64,000 nucleotides of DNA from Mycolicibacterium canariasense (lineage in GTDB: Bacteria > Actinomycetota > Actinomycetes > Mycobacteriales > Mycobacteriaceae), in the NCBI RefSeq assembly GCF_002101555.1, contig NZ_LQOL01000050.1:107427-171426 (forward strand), given 5' to 3'. Below, piece by piece: positions 54,809 through 63,129 of this stretch. Position numbers and translations under genes: made by a program. Under the pieces are notes generated by a model that did not search any database, was not told where the DNA came from, and saw only the letters and a program-made list of their open reading frames with translations. Within the stretch, counting starts at the first letter, position 1. Every line of letters starts with the position of its first letter.

Positions 54809-54850
54809 TCGGGGTGGCGGGATTTGAACCCACGACCTCTTCGTCCCGAA
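54809..54850 (-). other. 3' fragment of tRNA-Pro(CGG), putative attachment site
   Basis: On the minus strand the sequence runs from the anticodon loop (T-CGG-GA) through stem CGAAG, variable region, T-arm GTGGG/TTCAAAT/CCCGC and acceptor CACCCCG plus A. The 5' half is absent: the bases before the loop (CGTGG) cannot pair with CGAAG. This is how the 3' end of a tRNA looks after element integration. By orientation, the element lies to the right of 54850 and the native downstream DNA to the left. An intact tRNA-Pro(CGG) should close the element beyond the window. Confidence 0.85.
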
Positions 54851-55021
54851 CCACGCCACCTGGGGTTTTGATGACGTTGGGTACGTTGGCCCGCGTAAGT
54901 TTCCCAGCTCAGCTGTATTGGGTGGGTTGGCGCGCGCAGGAGTCGCGAAAATCTACTGCGGACTGCCTGCGGACTGAGACACCTTGGTGGTCAAGGCCGC
55001 TTCTGATCTACCGAGAGCGGG

Positions 55022-55072
55022 AACCTTGAAATCAGGATGTCAGTTTTCAAGGTTGAGGCGCTAACCTTGAAA
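55022..55072. promoter_or_regulatory. three-copy operator array upstream of fic
   Basis: AACCTTGAAA occurs at 55022-55031 and 55063-55072, and inverted (TTTCAAGGTT) at 55045-55054. The copies make two overlapping inverted pairs, spaced 13 and 8 bp. They end about 43 bp before the fic start, over the likely promoter. The Fic protein's own C-terminal winged helix may bind them. Confidence 0.8.
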
Positions 55073-55115
55073 TTGCACTCCTGGAATTCAAGCTTGGCGA
55101 GTTGAGGTGGATCCG

Positions 55116-56285
55116 ATGGATATCGAGGCGCTTCGTAACAGCCCGATCGGACGGTTGGTGCCAATCGGGGGTCATGACCCCCGATTAGGTGAGGCGTACG
55201 AATACGTCGCCTACGTGCCGGACCCCCTTCCTGCGGACCTCAAACTGGAAGCTCAGACCTATGCCGCGGTGATCGACGCCGCGGCGGCGATGGCACGTGC
55301 CGACCAAGCGTCTTCATTGCTGCCGAACCCGAGCCTGCTCGCTCGGCCGGCCACTCGTCGGGAAGCGGTAAGTACCTCCGCGCTGGAGGGCACCTACGCG
55401 TTCTTGGCGGACGTTTTCGAAGCAGACTTTCTCGAAGCTGAGGAGCTCACCAGTTCGGTCAGTGAGGTCAGGAACTACGTCACCGCAGCTGAGCGGGCAT
55501 ACGAACTCGTGGCCGAAGGGCAACCGATATCGGTTCGGATGCTCGAGGATTTACAGCGCGAACTCCTGCGTGGGACCGCCAGTGATGGCTCGCACGCGGG
55601 CAGCGTCCGCACCACTCAGGTTTTCATCGGACTCGGCAATCGGCGTGTCACGTCGGCTCGGTTCGTGCCGCCTCCGGCTGATCATCGGCTGCTCGACGGG
55701 TTGCGGCTGTGGCAGGACTGGATCCGGGAACCCAGCGCAATACCGACGATCATCCGAGTAGCGGTCGCGCACTATCAGTTCGAGACCTTGCACCCGTTTC
55801 ATGACGGCAACGGCCGGCTGGGGCGTCTCGTCATGGCGCTGCAGTTGATGAGTGCTGGTGAACTGCGTTTTCCGGTCCTGAACATCTCACCGTGGCTGGA
55901 GCAACACCGCACCGAGTATCAGGACGGATTGTTGCGCGTGTCGCAGACCGGTGGATGGGACAGCTGGGTGTGCTTCATTTCCGCGGCCATCCATGCCGAG
56001 GCCTTGGAAGTCGTTGAGCGAGTGGACAAGCTCCTGGCGCTCCGTGAGGAATTTCAGGTGATCTTGCGCGGAGCCAAAGGGGTCTCGCTCAGGATCGCTG
56101 ACGACCTGATCGGTTACCCGATGATCACGGCGTCGGCTGCGGCAGCGTTGCACGGTGTTTCCTACCAGGCAGCGAACACCGCCATCACAAAATTGGTGGA
56201 CAAAGGAATTCTGCGCCAACGAACTTCGGGCCGGTACGACCGAATATTTCAGTGTGACGGTGTGCTCGCGGCTCTAGAATACTGA
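55116..56285 (+). CDS. Fic-domain protein (AMPylator type) with N-terminal inhibitory motif and C-terminal winged helix
   Basis: 389 residues from the ATG at 55116 (GAGG 8 nt before; GTG at 55107 is the alternative). Core motif HPFHDGNGRLGR with catalytic His226 is canonical (HPFx[D/E]GNGRxxR). The inhibitory helix motif STSALEG (Glu91) is present, so it is a class II Fic whose own N-terminus blocks ATP until released. A C-terminal wHTH (ITASAAAALHGVSYQAANTAITKLVDKGILRQRTSGR, about 335-375) suggests autoregulation at the upstream array. Fic enzymes transfer AMP to target proteins. It may act as a toxin or stress switch; target unknown. Confidence 0.92.
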   Translation: MDIEALRNSPIGRLVPIGGHDPRLGEAYEYVAYVPDPLPADLKLEAQTYAAVIDAAAAMARADQASSLLPNPSLLARPATRREAVSTSALEGTYAFLADVFEADFLEAEELTSSVSEVRNYVTAAERAYELVAEGQPISVRMLEDLQRELLRGTASDGSHAGSVRTTQVFIGLGNRRVTSARFVPPPADHRLLDGLRLWQDWIREPSAIPTIIRVAVAHYQFETLHPFHDGNGRLGRLVMALQLMSAGELRFPVLNISPWLEQHRTEYQDGLLRVSQTGGWDSWVCFISAAIHAEALEVVERVDKLLALREEFQVILRGAKGVSLRIADDLIGYPMITASAAAALHGVSYQAANTAITKLVDKGILRQRTSGRYDRIFQCDGVLAALEY

Positions 56286-56297
56286 GCATTCGTCGGC

Positions 56298-56510
56298 GTG
56301 CTGGCGCGATTCACTGGCATGGAACGGCTGGTCGGACCCCCTATCCAGGTGGGCTACCAAGACGATCCAGTCGGCTATGGGCGGCGCCTGAACGCAAAGC
56401 TGCAGCAGTTCATGGACGCTTACTCGACGGGCTTGCAACGCCAGATTCCGACGGATCCGCAACCAAAGATCACGGCTGTGAATGGCCCTCGCATTCCTCG
56501 CTTCCACTAG
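56298..56510 (+). CDS. hypothetical 70-residue protein downstream of fic
   Basis: Frame from GTG, 12 bp after the fic stop, ending in IPRFH. It has VGPPIQVGYQDDPVGYGRRLNAKLQQFMDAYSTGL. No family recognised. Close spacing suggests co-transcription with fic. A longer minus-strand frame covers the same stretch, so reality is uncertain. Could be a gene remnant. Confidence 0.35.
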   Translation: MLARFTGMERLVGPPIQVGYQDDPVGYGRRLNAKLQQFMDAYSTGLQRQIPTDPQPKITAVNGPRIPRFH

Positions 56511-56524
56511 TAGTGCGTTGCTCA

Positions 56525-59500
56525 TTATTTCTGCGTGGCGGTGTCAGCTACTGGGGTCCGCGTTGCTTTGGTGGGCCACCAACTGGCTTCGCGTAGGAGT
56601 GTGGCGATCGCGGGCACGGTGAGGGTGCGCACGAGGAAGGTGTCGAGCAGCAGTCCGAAGCCGATGATGAGGCCGGCTTGGATCATGATTGCGACTGAGC
56701 CGACCATGAGGCCGAACATGCTGGCGGCGAATATCAGACCAGCTGAGGTGATGACGGCTCCGGTGTTTGCCACGGTGCGCAGGACGCCGACGCGGATGTT
56801 GGTCCCGGATTCTTCGCGGAGCCGTGAGACGAGCAGCATGTTGTAGTCGGCGCCGACGGCGACGAGGATGATGAATGCCAGTAATGGTACGGGCCAAGCG
56901 ATTTCGTAGCCCAGTCCCCATTGGAATACCACAACGCCGATGCCGAGCGAGGCGAGGTAGTTGAGCACGACGGTGCCTAAGAGGTAGAGCGGTGCCAGGA
57001 GTGCGCGCAGCAGTAGGACCAGGATGACGCCGACGATGATTATGGTGGCGACGGCCAGTTGTGCGAAGTCGGCCCATAGGAATCGTTGGATATCGGAGTT
57101 GACGGCGGGGAAGCCGGCGACGGATACGGTGGCGTCGGCGAGCGACGTGTTGGGTCGTGCGGTGTTGGCGGTGTCGGTGATGCGGCTGGCGAGCTCCATG
57201 GCTTCGACGCTGTAAGGGTCGTGGCTGCTTTCGATCATGAACCGCGCGGTCTTGCCGTCCGGTGAGAGGAATTGCTTGGCAACATCGGTGAATTGCCGGT
57301 TCTCGAATGCATTAGCGGGCAAGTAGAAACCGCTCGAGGAGTCGGAGTCCGCCGCTGCGCGTGAGGAATTCTGTAGTTGGGTGGCGATCTGGCTCATACC
57401 GGACAGCATTTCGATGTTGCTGTCGGCGAGGGTGCGGACACCGGTCGCGAGTGCTTGAGCGCCGGAGGCGAGCTGTCCGATTCCCTCCTGCAATCGGCGG
57501 AGATTGGTGGCTAGGTCGGCGGGGTCACCGAGGGCTCCGAATGCCTTGTCCAGCGAGGCGACTGCGTTCTGGACGTTGGAGAGGGTGCCACCAACGGTGG
57601 CATTGGTCGCGGGATCGTAGCGGTCCCCGAGGTCGGCGATCTGGTCGAAGAATCCGCTGTCGCGCAGGCTGACCAAAATCTTCACCTGGTCACGAATTTG
57701 GGCGCACTGCGGGGTGGCGGCACACCACGGTGAGGTGTTGAGCGCGCCCACGAGTGGATCGAGCTGGGTGATCGCGTTCTGCGCCTGGTTGGCCAGCGGT
57801 CGCAGTCCTGGGCCGGATTGGATGGCTTGGTCGACGGCGGGGGCGGTGGCGGAAAGTTGTTGCAGCAGTGGGCGGAACTGGTTGACCTGAGTTCCCGCGG
57901 ATTGAGCTTGGGTGAGGATTCCGGCCAGTGGCGCGAGGGCGGTGCGCACCGTGCCATCGAGTTGGGCGAGGCCGTCGGCGAGCTGGTCGGCGCCGCCGGT
58001 GAGTTTGGCGAGGTCGTCCTTGCGTGAGTTGCCCTCGGCGACCGCGCCGGCCATTTTCTCGCCGATCTGGCCGTTCTGCCAGGCCAGTTCTGCTTGGTCG
58101 AGGCGCTCCCCGGTGGGGCGGGTGACTCCGGACACCCTGGTGACGCCGGGGATCTGGGAGACGCGAGAGGCCATCTCGTCGAGATCGGCCAGCCCCCTCC
58201 CGGTCCGCATGTCGGTCGGGTTCTCTACGACGAGGAACTCGCTGATGACGACGTCCTTGCGGAAGTGGCGGTCCAGAAGTTGGTAGCCCTGGTTGCTGGC
58301 CGTGGTGTCTGGTTGTCCCTTGCGGTCGTCGTAGCTGATTTTGATGGTCGCAGCGGCTGCCGACAGGGCGAGCAGGATGGCCAGGCTGACGATCAGCAGT
58401 GGCACCGGACGGCGGACCACGGCGACGGCGACGCTGTTCCAGTAGCGGCGGGTGCGATCGGATTTGGGTTCACCGATGCCGCGTTTGGCGGCTAGCGACA
58501 GCACGGGTGGCAGCAGGGTGACGGTCGCCAGAAATCCGAACAGCACGGCGATGGCACACGCGGGGCCCAGGGCGGCGAAGACGCTGAGCCGCGCGAAGAC
58601 CATGGCCAAGAACGCGAGTGCCACGGTGGCGGCGGACGCCAGGATGACGCGCCCGATGCTGGCGGTGGCGTGGATGATCGCCTGATCGGCGGGTACTTGG
58701 GCGCGGCGCTGCTCGTGGTACCGGCTGATCAGAAAAACTGTGTAATCAGTTCCGGCGCCGAGCAGGATCGCCGTCATGAATGCGACGGTGAACTGGGAGA
58801 CCGGCATGCCCATCTCGCCGAGGGCGGATAGCACGCCGCGCCCAACCGCCAGGCTCAACCCGATTACCAGCAGTGGCAACAGCGCGGTGAACACTGACCG
58901 GTAGACGATCAGCAAGATCAGGGCGATCACGCCGGCGGTAGCGATCGAGATCAACAGCAGGTCGTGCTCGGCGGAGGCGATCATGTCGCTGAAGGTCGCC
59001 GGTGGTCCCGTCACTTGGACGGTCGTGGTCGATCCGGTGAACACCTCCGCGGCGATGTCGCGCACCGCGTTCAAGGATTCGGCTGCCGTGGGGTCTCCGA
59101 GGGTGCCGGTGACACCGACGGGCAGATACCAGGCTTTGCGGTCGGCGCTGACTGCCTGAGCTTCGGTAATCGGATCGGCCAGCAGGTCCTGCACCAGCAG
59201 GACGTGGTCGCCCTCGGCCTGCAACCGGCGCACGAGTTCGCCGTAGCGCTGCCGTGCAGTTGGAGTCAAGCCAGTGGGGTCTTCCATGGCGACGAACACC
59301 ATGGTTTTCGAGCCTTCTTCGCCGAACGCGGCGCTCATGCGGTCAACCGTCTGCAAGGACGGGGCGTCGCGAGGAATGAGGTCCACCGACTGTTGGCGCA
59401 CCACGGTTTCCAGCTGTGGGAACAGCAGCGCGAGAACCACCGCGGCGCCTAGCCATACCCCGATGACGAGCGCTTTGTGTCGGAGGGTGAACCGGGCCAG

Positions 59501-59611
59501 GGTCGCCAACCGTTCGCTGTACTCGCGAGTGTCGGCCGGGTCGGTGGATCCGTTGGCGCGCCGACCAGGCCGCTTGGCCTGGCTTGGGGCATCTGCACTG
59601 CCGTCGGTCAC
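56525..59611 (-). CDS. MMPL-family RND transporter (MmpL-like)
   Basis: 1028 residues from GTG behind GGAGG. Twelve helices in two halves separated by large extracytoplasmic domains: RHKALVIGVWLGAAVVLALLFP near the N-terminus; SDMIASAEHDLLLISIATAGVIALILLIVYRSVFTALLPLLVIGLSL; the RND motif LLGAGTDYTVFLISRYHEQ (residues at about 285-303), repeated as VAVGADYNMLLVSRLREESG near 930. The Asp-Tyr pairs are the proton-relay residues. Mycobacterial MmpLs export lipids, siderophores or drugs to the envelope. No mmpS partner is adjacent. Divergent from the TetR gene with a shared operator-like repeat. Confidence 0.93.
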   Translation of the reverse strand: MTDGSADAPSQAKRPGRRANGSTDPADTREYSERLATLARFTLRHKALVIGVWLGAAVVLALLFPQLETVVRQQSVDLIPRDAPSLQTVDRMSAAFGEEGSKTMVFVAMEDPTGLTPTARQRYGELVRRLQAEGDHVLLVQDLLADPITEAQAVSADRKAWYLPVGVTGTLGDPTAAESLNAVRDIAAEVFTGSTTTVQVTGPPATFSDMIASAEHDLLLISIATAGVIALILLIVYRSVFTALLPLLVIGLSLAVGRGVLSALGEMGMPVSQFTVAFMTAILLGAGTDYTVFLISRYHEQRRAQVPADQAIIHATASIGRVILASAATVALAFLAMVFARLSVFAALGPACAIAVLFGFLATVTLLPPVLSLAAKRGIGEPKSDRTRRYWNSVAVAVVRRPVPLLIVSLAILLALSAAAATIKISYDDRKGQPDTTASNQGYQLLDRHFRKDVVISEFLVVENPTDMRTGRGLADLDEMASRVSQIPGVTRVSGVTRPTGERLDQAELAWQNGQIGEKMAGAVAEGNSRKDDLAKLTGGADQLADGLAQLDGTVRTALAPLAGILTQAQSAGTQVNQFRPLLQQLSATAPAVDQAIQSGPGLRPLANQAQNAITQLDPLVGALNTSPWCAATPQCAQIRDQVKILVSLRDSGFFDQIADLGDRYDPATNATVGGTLSNVQNAVASLDKAFGALGDPADLATNLRRLQEGIGQLASGAQALATGVRTLADSNIEMLSGMSQIATQLQNSSRAAADSDSSSGFYLPANAFENRQFTDVAKQFLSPDGKTARFMIESSHDPYSVEAMELASRITDTANTARPNTSLADATVSVAGFPAVNSDIQRFLWADFAQLAVATIIIVGVILVLLLRALLAPLYLLGTVVLNYLASLGIGVVVFQWGLGYEIAWPVPLLAFIILVAVGADYNMLLVSRLREESGTNIRVGVLRTVANTGAVITSAGLIFAASMFGLMVGSVAIMIQAGLIIGFGLLLDTFLVRTLTVPAIATLLREASWWPTKATRTPVADTATQK

Positions 59612-59984
59612 TTGGCCTCCACTGGTAGCGATACTGCCGGTATCGGTACGCTACCGCACGTAGTGCAAGTGGTGACGGCGACCGGTGGGGGCCTCGCTCA
59701 AGAGCGTCATGAGTCGACTCCCTACGGGATTGCGGCGGGCCAGTCGGCCGCGAATACCTGCACGGCGTGCAGGGCGCCTCCTACCGCCACCGTCGCCAGT
59801 GCCGCACGATCACTGCTGGGGGCGGGAATGACGACAGCCGCTGCCACGTCTCTGAGAACTCGAAGTTTGAGCGTTCTGATCGTCAATCGCTGCCCTCCGC
59901 GGAGTCCTATGGTGGCACGCGCCCCCATTGGGGGCGGATGCTACCAAAGTGTTGCGACCTACTGTGGCTTGCCAAGATGGACAT
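59612..59984. other. 373-bp divergent spacer mmpL / tetR
   Basis: Contains the inverted repeat at 59629-59645. A minus-strand open frame (59722-59928, 68 codons) shows no family and is not called. No RNA feature is recognised. Confidence 0.5.
59629..59645. promoter_or_regulatory. inverted repeat at mmpL start (TetR operator candidate)
   Basis: CGATAC-TGCCG-GTATCG, perfect 6-bp arms, within a larger imperfect symmetry (GTAGCGATAC ... GTATCGGTACGCTAC), 18 bp upstream of the mmpL GTG. Probable binding site of the divergent TetR protein. Confidence 0.65.
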
Positions 59985-60626
59985 GTGCGGACGCGGTCGA
60001 AGAGATGGGGCGGGCGTACCGGTGCTGAACGCCGGGCGGAGCGCCGTCAGCGCCTCATTGATGCCGCGACGGAAATCTGGAGTGAAAGCGGTTGGGCAGC
60101 AGTCACGATGAGAGGAGTGTGCGCCAAAACCGGCCTGAACGACCGTTACTTCTACGAAGACTTCAAGACCCGCGACGAGTTACTTGTCGCTGCATGGGAC
60201 GGCGTGCGCAACGAGATGCTCGGTGAGGTTTCTGCGACGCTCGCAGAACGCATCGGGCAGCCGCCGATGGAGACCATCCGCGTGACCATCGCCGCGGTGG
60301 TCGACCGGATTGCAGAGGATCCGGGCAGGGCGAAGATTCTACTGGCTCAACACGTGGGCAGTTCCCCGCTTCAGGATCGGCGCGCTGTCGCACTGCAGGA
60401 GGCGACACACCTGGTGATCGCAGCCAGTGAGCCACACCTGAGGCCGGAAGCCGATGAAACCGCCCTTCGGATGGACACACTGGTGGCCGTTGGTGGCTTC
60501 GTCGAATTGATCACCGCATGGCATGCAGGTTTGCTTGACGTCATCCAGGGGGAGATCGTGGAGCACACGAGTCGGCTTGCCGAGACGCTCGCCGAACGTT
60601 ATTTGGTCGACGACGCTGGCCTCTAA
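59985..60626 (+). CDS. TetR-family regulator divergent from mmpL
   Basis: 213 residues from the GTG at 59985. HTH RRQRLIDAATEIWSESGWAAVTMRGVCAKTGLNDRYFYEDFKTRDELLVAAWD (about 20-70). C-terminal ligand domain with ILLAQHVGSSPLQDRRAVALQEATHLVI. Expected to repress mmpL via the inverted repeat at its start. Ligand unknown, probably the MmpL substrate or a drug. Confidence 0.9.
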   Translation: MRTRSKRWGGRTGAERRAERRQRLIDAATEIWSESGWAAVTMRGVCAKTGLNDRYFYEDFKTRDELLVAAWDGVRNEMLGEVSATLAERIGQPPMETIRVTIAAVVDRIAEDPGRAKILLAQHVGSSPLQDRRAVALQEATHLVIAASEPHLRPEADETALRMDTLVAVGGFVELITAWHAGLLDVIQGEIVEHTSRLAETLAERYLVDDAGL

Positions 60627-60717
60627 TGTTGTACAGCGGCGTTCATGTGTTCAGTCCGGAATGAAGCAAGCGGAGGCACCTCGACATTCGCGAAGCGCGG
60701 CCGGGAGGCGCCAGAAG

Positions 60718-61386
60718 CTAACTCTGAGGTTTGGCTTTGGTCGTGGCCGACTCGACTGCGTTCTGCAGCAGCACATAGCTGCCGAGGCTGCCCAGGAAAC
60801 CTGCGCAGTGCTGAACGAGTTCATCGGTGGTGAACTCGAGTTCTCCGTCGAGCCAGCGGCGCAAGACTTCGAATAACCCACCCACACCCAATGTCGAGGC
60901 CAAATGGGCAACGCCCACTGCGGAGTCGGCGATGTCAAGGTGAAGTCTGGCCTCACGCAATACGAGGTCGGTGAAACCGGTCATCATGTCGCTGCGTAAC
61001 TCCCGAAGCAGCGGCTCCGTTGCAGATTCCACGAACAAGATCCGACCCAGTCGAGGATCATTGTTGATCATGCTGACCAGCCCGCGGATCGGCGCGTACG
61101 CGAGCACCTCGGGTGGGGCGCCGGCATCGGGGATCGCGTCAACTATCACCTCCTGGAAGGTTGCGTAGAGCTGCTGGTAGACAGCTCGCAAGAGGGCGTC
61201 TCTGTCAGGGAAATGCTGATAGAAGTAGCGTGACGTCACGCCGGACTCAGCGCATACGGCAGTCACCGTGGCGGCGGCAACGCCGTGCGTGCCGATCAAC
61301 TCCATCGCGGCCTCGATGAGACGCGTGCGCCTGTTCCGGTGACGCTCCTCGGCGGACATCCCGCTGTACACCCGCACCGATCGCAC
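60718..61386 (-). CDS. TetR-family regulator divergent from the diiron protein
   Basis: 222 residues from GTG. HTH RRTRLIEAAMELIGTHGVAAATVTAVCAESGVTSRYFYQHFPDRDALLRAVYQQ (about 18-72). The C-terminal domain is helical with FVESATEPLLRELRSDMMTGFTDLVLRE. A perfect inverted repeat (61409-61430) lies just upstream in the 75-bp divergent spacer. Likely controls the metal-dependent hydrolase-like gene. Confidence 0.9.
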   Translation of the reverse strand: MRSVRVYSGMSAEERHRNRRTRLIEAAMELIGTHGVAAATVTAVCAESGVTSRYFYQHFPDRDALLRAVYQQLYATFQEVIVDAIPDAGAPPEVLAYAPIRGLVSMINNDPRLGRILFVESATEPLLRELRSDMMTGFTDLVLREARLHLDIADSAVGVAHLASTLGVGGLFEVLRRWLDGELEFTTDELVQHCAGFLGSLGSYVLLQNAVESATTKAKPQS

Positions 61387-61408
61387 AACGCATAGCTTGC
61401 CATCTAAT

Positions 61409-61430
61409 TCTGACTAGGCGTAAAGTCAGA
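61409..61430. promoter_or_regulatory. TetR operator candidate in divergent spacer
   Basis: TCTGACT-AGGCGTAA-AGTCAGA, perfect 7-bp arms with an 8-bp spacer, between the TetR gene and the diiron protein gene (75-bp gap). Well placed to repress both. Confidence 0.75.
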
Positions 61431-61461
61431 TCATCAGTGCCCATGACAACAGGAGAACAAC

Positions 61462-62331
61462 ATGAGCGACGATTCGTCCACACGGCCCACCACGCGGGTC
61501 GTCCCGAAGCCCCGCCGTGTCCGATTCGACATGCCTGCTGAGACCAGTCGGCAGCACTTCGTCGATGGCGACTTGGTGATGAGCCACTTTGTGTCCACCT
61601 TGTCGGCCACGTTCCCCGAAGGCGAAGACTTCTTCATCCGGTCAGTCCGCGAGTACCGGGACCACATCAGCGACGCTGACCTGAAGGAGGCGGTCAAGGG
61701 ATTCATCGCTCAAGAGGCCACCCACCGGCACCAGCATCGGCTGCTCAACGATCGCCTTCAAGCGATGGGCTATCCCACCGAGGGGATCGATCGGCATATC
61801 AAGAAGTTGGTTGGCCGACTCGAGAAGCGTTTTTCTCCCAAGATGCGCCTGGCTGTGACGGCAGCCCTCGAGCACTACACGGCGACATTCGCCGAGATCA
61901 TTCTCACCAGCGACGAAGCTCAAGAACTGATCGGCTACACCGAGGTGCGGCCGATTCTGCTTTGGCACGCACTGGAGGAATGCGAGCACAAGGCCGTCGC
62001 TTTCGATGTCTACGAGACGGTCGGTGGAAGCGAACGCACCAGGGTCTGGGGAATGCGGATCGCCAGTCTCCTATTGTTCACCGAGTTGGTCATCCAGACC
62101 ACCCGCTCTCTGGCCGGCGATCGTGCCGCCTACAACCCGGTGCGGTTGCTGCGCAGCCTTCGAGCCTTCCGTCATAACCCGCTGTTCAGCCGAGCAGCGA
62201 TTGAGCGCTTCCGTTCCTACACCCACGCCGGGTTCCATCCCGACGACTGGGATAGCGCAGAAATCCTCGAACGTTGGACCAAGGAACTCTTCGACGCCGA
62301 TGGCGGCCAACAGCTACGGAGTAACGTGTAG
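61462..62331 (+). CDS. predicted metal-dependent hydrolase, ferritin-like diiron protein (PF10118 type)
   Basis: 289 residues from the ATG at 61462 after AGGAGAACAAC. Helical ferritin-like fold. Probable metal ligands: Glu in FPEGEDFFIRSVREY, EATHRHQH (E-x-x-H), LEHYTATFAEI, and EECEHKAVAFDVYETVGG (second E-x-x-H). The family, common in mycobacteria as paralogues beside TetR genes, is annotated as a metal-dependent hydrolase but may be an oxygenase or desaturase-like enzyme acting on lipids. Controlled by the divergent TetR. Substrate unknown. Confidence 0.85.
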   Translation: MSDDSSTRPTTRVVPKPRRVRFDMPAETSRQHFVDGDLVMSHFVSTLSATFPEGEDFFIRSVREYRDHISDADLKEAVKGFIAQEATHRHQHRLLNDRLQAMGYPTEGIDRHIKKLVGRLEKRFSPKMRLAVTAALEHYTATFAEIILTSDEAQELIGYTEVRPILLWHALEECEHKAVAFDVYETVGGSERTRVWGMRIASLLLFTELVIQTTRSLAGDRAAYNPVRLLRSLRAFRHNPLFSRAAIERFRSYTHAGFHPDDWDSAEILERWTKELFDADGGQQLRSNV

Positions 62332-62510
62332 GTCGACAAGTACTTTTGTGGTGAAAGCCGCCATATGGAACGACCTCTTCACGAAGAAGTGCGTTGCGCC
62401 GTGGCCGCATCGCGCGTTCAGGCATTCCGCTGATGCGGGCGGAAGGGCCATTACCGCCGTCCCGTCAGCGTCCGAAGACGTCCCGGCAAATCTGCACACA
62501 AGTTGGCGCC

Positions 62511-63059
62511 GTGTCAGCGAGCGCGCATGTCTTCTACGAATTGCTGTCCGGAGTTGCGATGCCGTTCGCGTCGGTGATTGGTCCGGTGCCGGCAGCGACG
62601 GGTTGGGGCATGAGCACCGCAGTAGTACTTCGCATGGCGGAACGTGCCGATAAGCGTCACGAGGCTGTCCTCGGTGTTGTGAACGGCCTGTTCCTGACGA
62701 CCGTGTTGGCTCACTTCATACACTGGCCGAAGCGCTGGAGATTTGGTGTGCCAAGCCTGTCCGAGTGCGAAGGACTATGCGGCCCAATCCTGGTGCCTTA
62801 CAACGGTATTCTTTACATTTCGGGGCTCAGTGCTGTAGCCGGATTGCTGGAGAATGGTCGCCGAGGTGCGGTCCGTGGTGCGATCGTCCCGCTGCTGGGT
62901 GTTCCAGTTCTCCTTCGACTGCAGCGGATGGAATTCCGTCGGCTCAGTCTTCAGGCCCGGCGCAATCCTCGGTGGTGGAATCGCCGTCTGCAGATGCAAC
63001 CGCCCGACCGTTCGACATCGTCAGATCCCGACCAACAGGTGCTAGGGGCAGAGTCATAG
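62511..63059 (+). CDS. hypothetical membrane protein
   Basis: 182 residues from GTG; the frame is open further left to 62394. Segments: HVFYELLSGVAMPFASVIGPVPAATGW, VLGVVNGLFLTTVLAHFIHWPKRW (hydrophobic), GPILVPYNGILYISGLSAVAGLL, and GAIVPLLGVPVLLRLQRMEF, so about 3-4 membrane segments with a Trp/Arg-rich tail. HFIHWPKRW with ECEGL recurs in an actinobacterial family I cannot name. Downstream of the diiron gene by 180 bp, with no recognised content between. Confidence 0.6.
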   Translation: MSASAHVFYELLSGVAMPFASVIGPVPAATGWGMSTAVVLRMAERADKRHEAVLGVVNGLFLTTVLAHFIHWPKRWRFGVPSLSECEGLCGPILVPYNGILYISGLSAVAGLLENGRRGAVRGAIVPLLGVPVLLRLQRMEFRRLSLQARRNPRWWNRRLQMQPPDRSTSSDPDQQVLGAES

Positions 63060-63092
63060 CACGGAGTCGACATGGCGAGCCGATCACCCGGG

Positions 63093-63115
63093 ACTGCCCC
63101 GAGTTCAGTTGACTC
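63093..63115. repeat. possible right inverted repeat of the IS3-family element
   Basis: ACTGCCCCGAGTTCAGTTGA lies 15 bp before the transposase end. Its look (C-run then TTCAGTTGA) resembles IS3-family termini, but the partner repeat is outside the window, so the boundary is unproven. Confidence 0.35.
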
Positions 63116-63129
63116 GCGGGGTGTGAATT

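Larger units (their letters stand above)
54657..54976. repeat. three direct copies of CTGCGGACTG around the tRNA fragment
   Basis: CTGCGGACTG at 54657-54666, 54956-54965 and 54967-54976. The first two are inside an identical 16-mer (AATCTACTGCGGACTG at 54651-54666 and 54950-54965), and the last two are 11 bp apart, one helical turn. They flank the tRNA-Pro scar on both sides, as integrase arm-type sites would. Confidence 0.8.
54499..55115. other. 617-bp junction region between core genome and island
   Basis: Holds, in order, a 48-codon open frame with no known family (MARHRDGSVTSADLFPDD, from about 54551), a 10-bp repeat copy, a hairpin, the tRNA-Pro fragment, two more repeat copies, and the fic operator array. 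No complete gene is recognised. Content is listed as separate features. Confidence 0.7.

Noticed and set aside
54809..54850. Functional tRNA-Pro gene
   Set aside because: The 5' half, D-arm and anticodon stem 5' strand are missing.
56274..56525. 83-codon minus-strand frame opposite the small gene after fic
   Set aside because: No ribosome site and it overlaps the end of fic; the plus-strand frame has better context, though it too is weak.
59722..59928. 68-codon minus-strand gene between mmpL and tetR
   Set aside because: No family, no clear ribosome site, and it overlaps the likely tetR promoter region.
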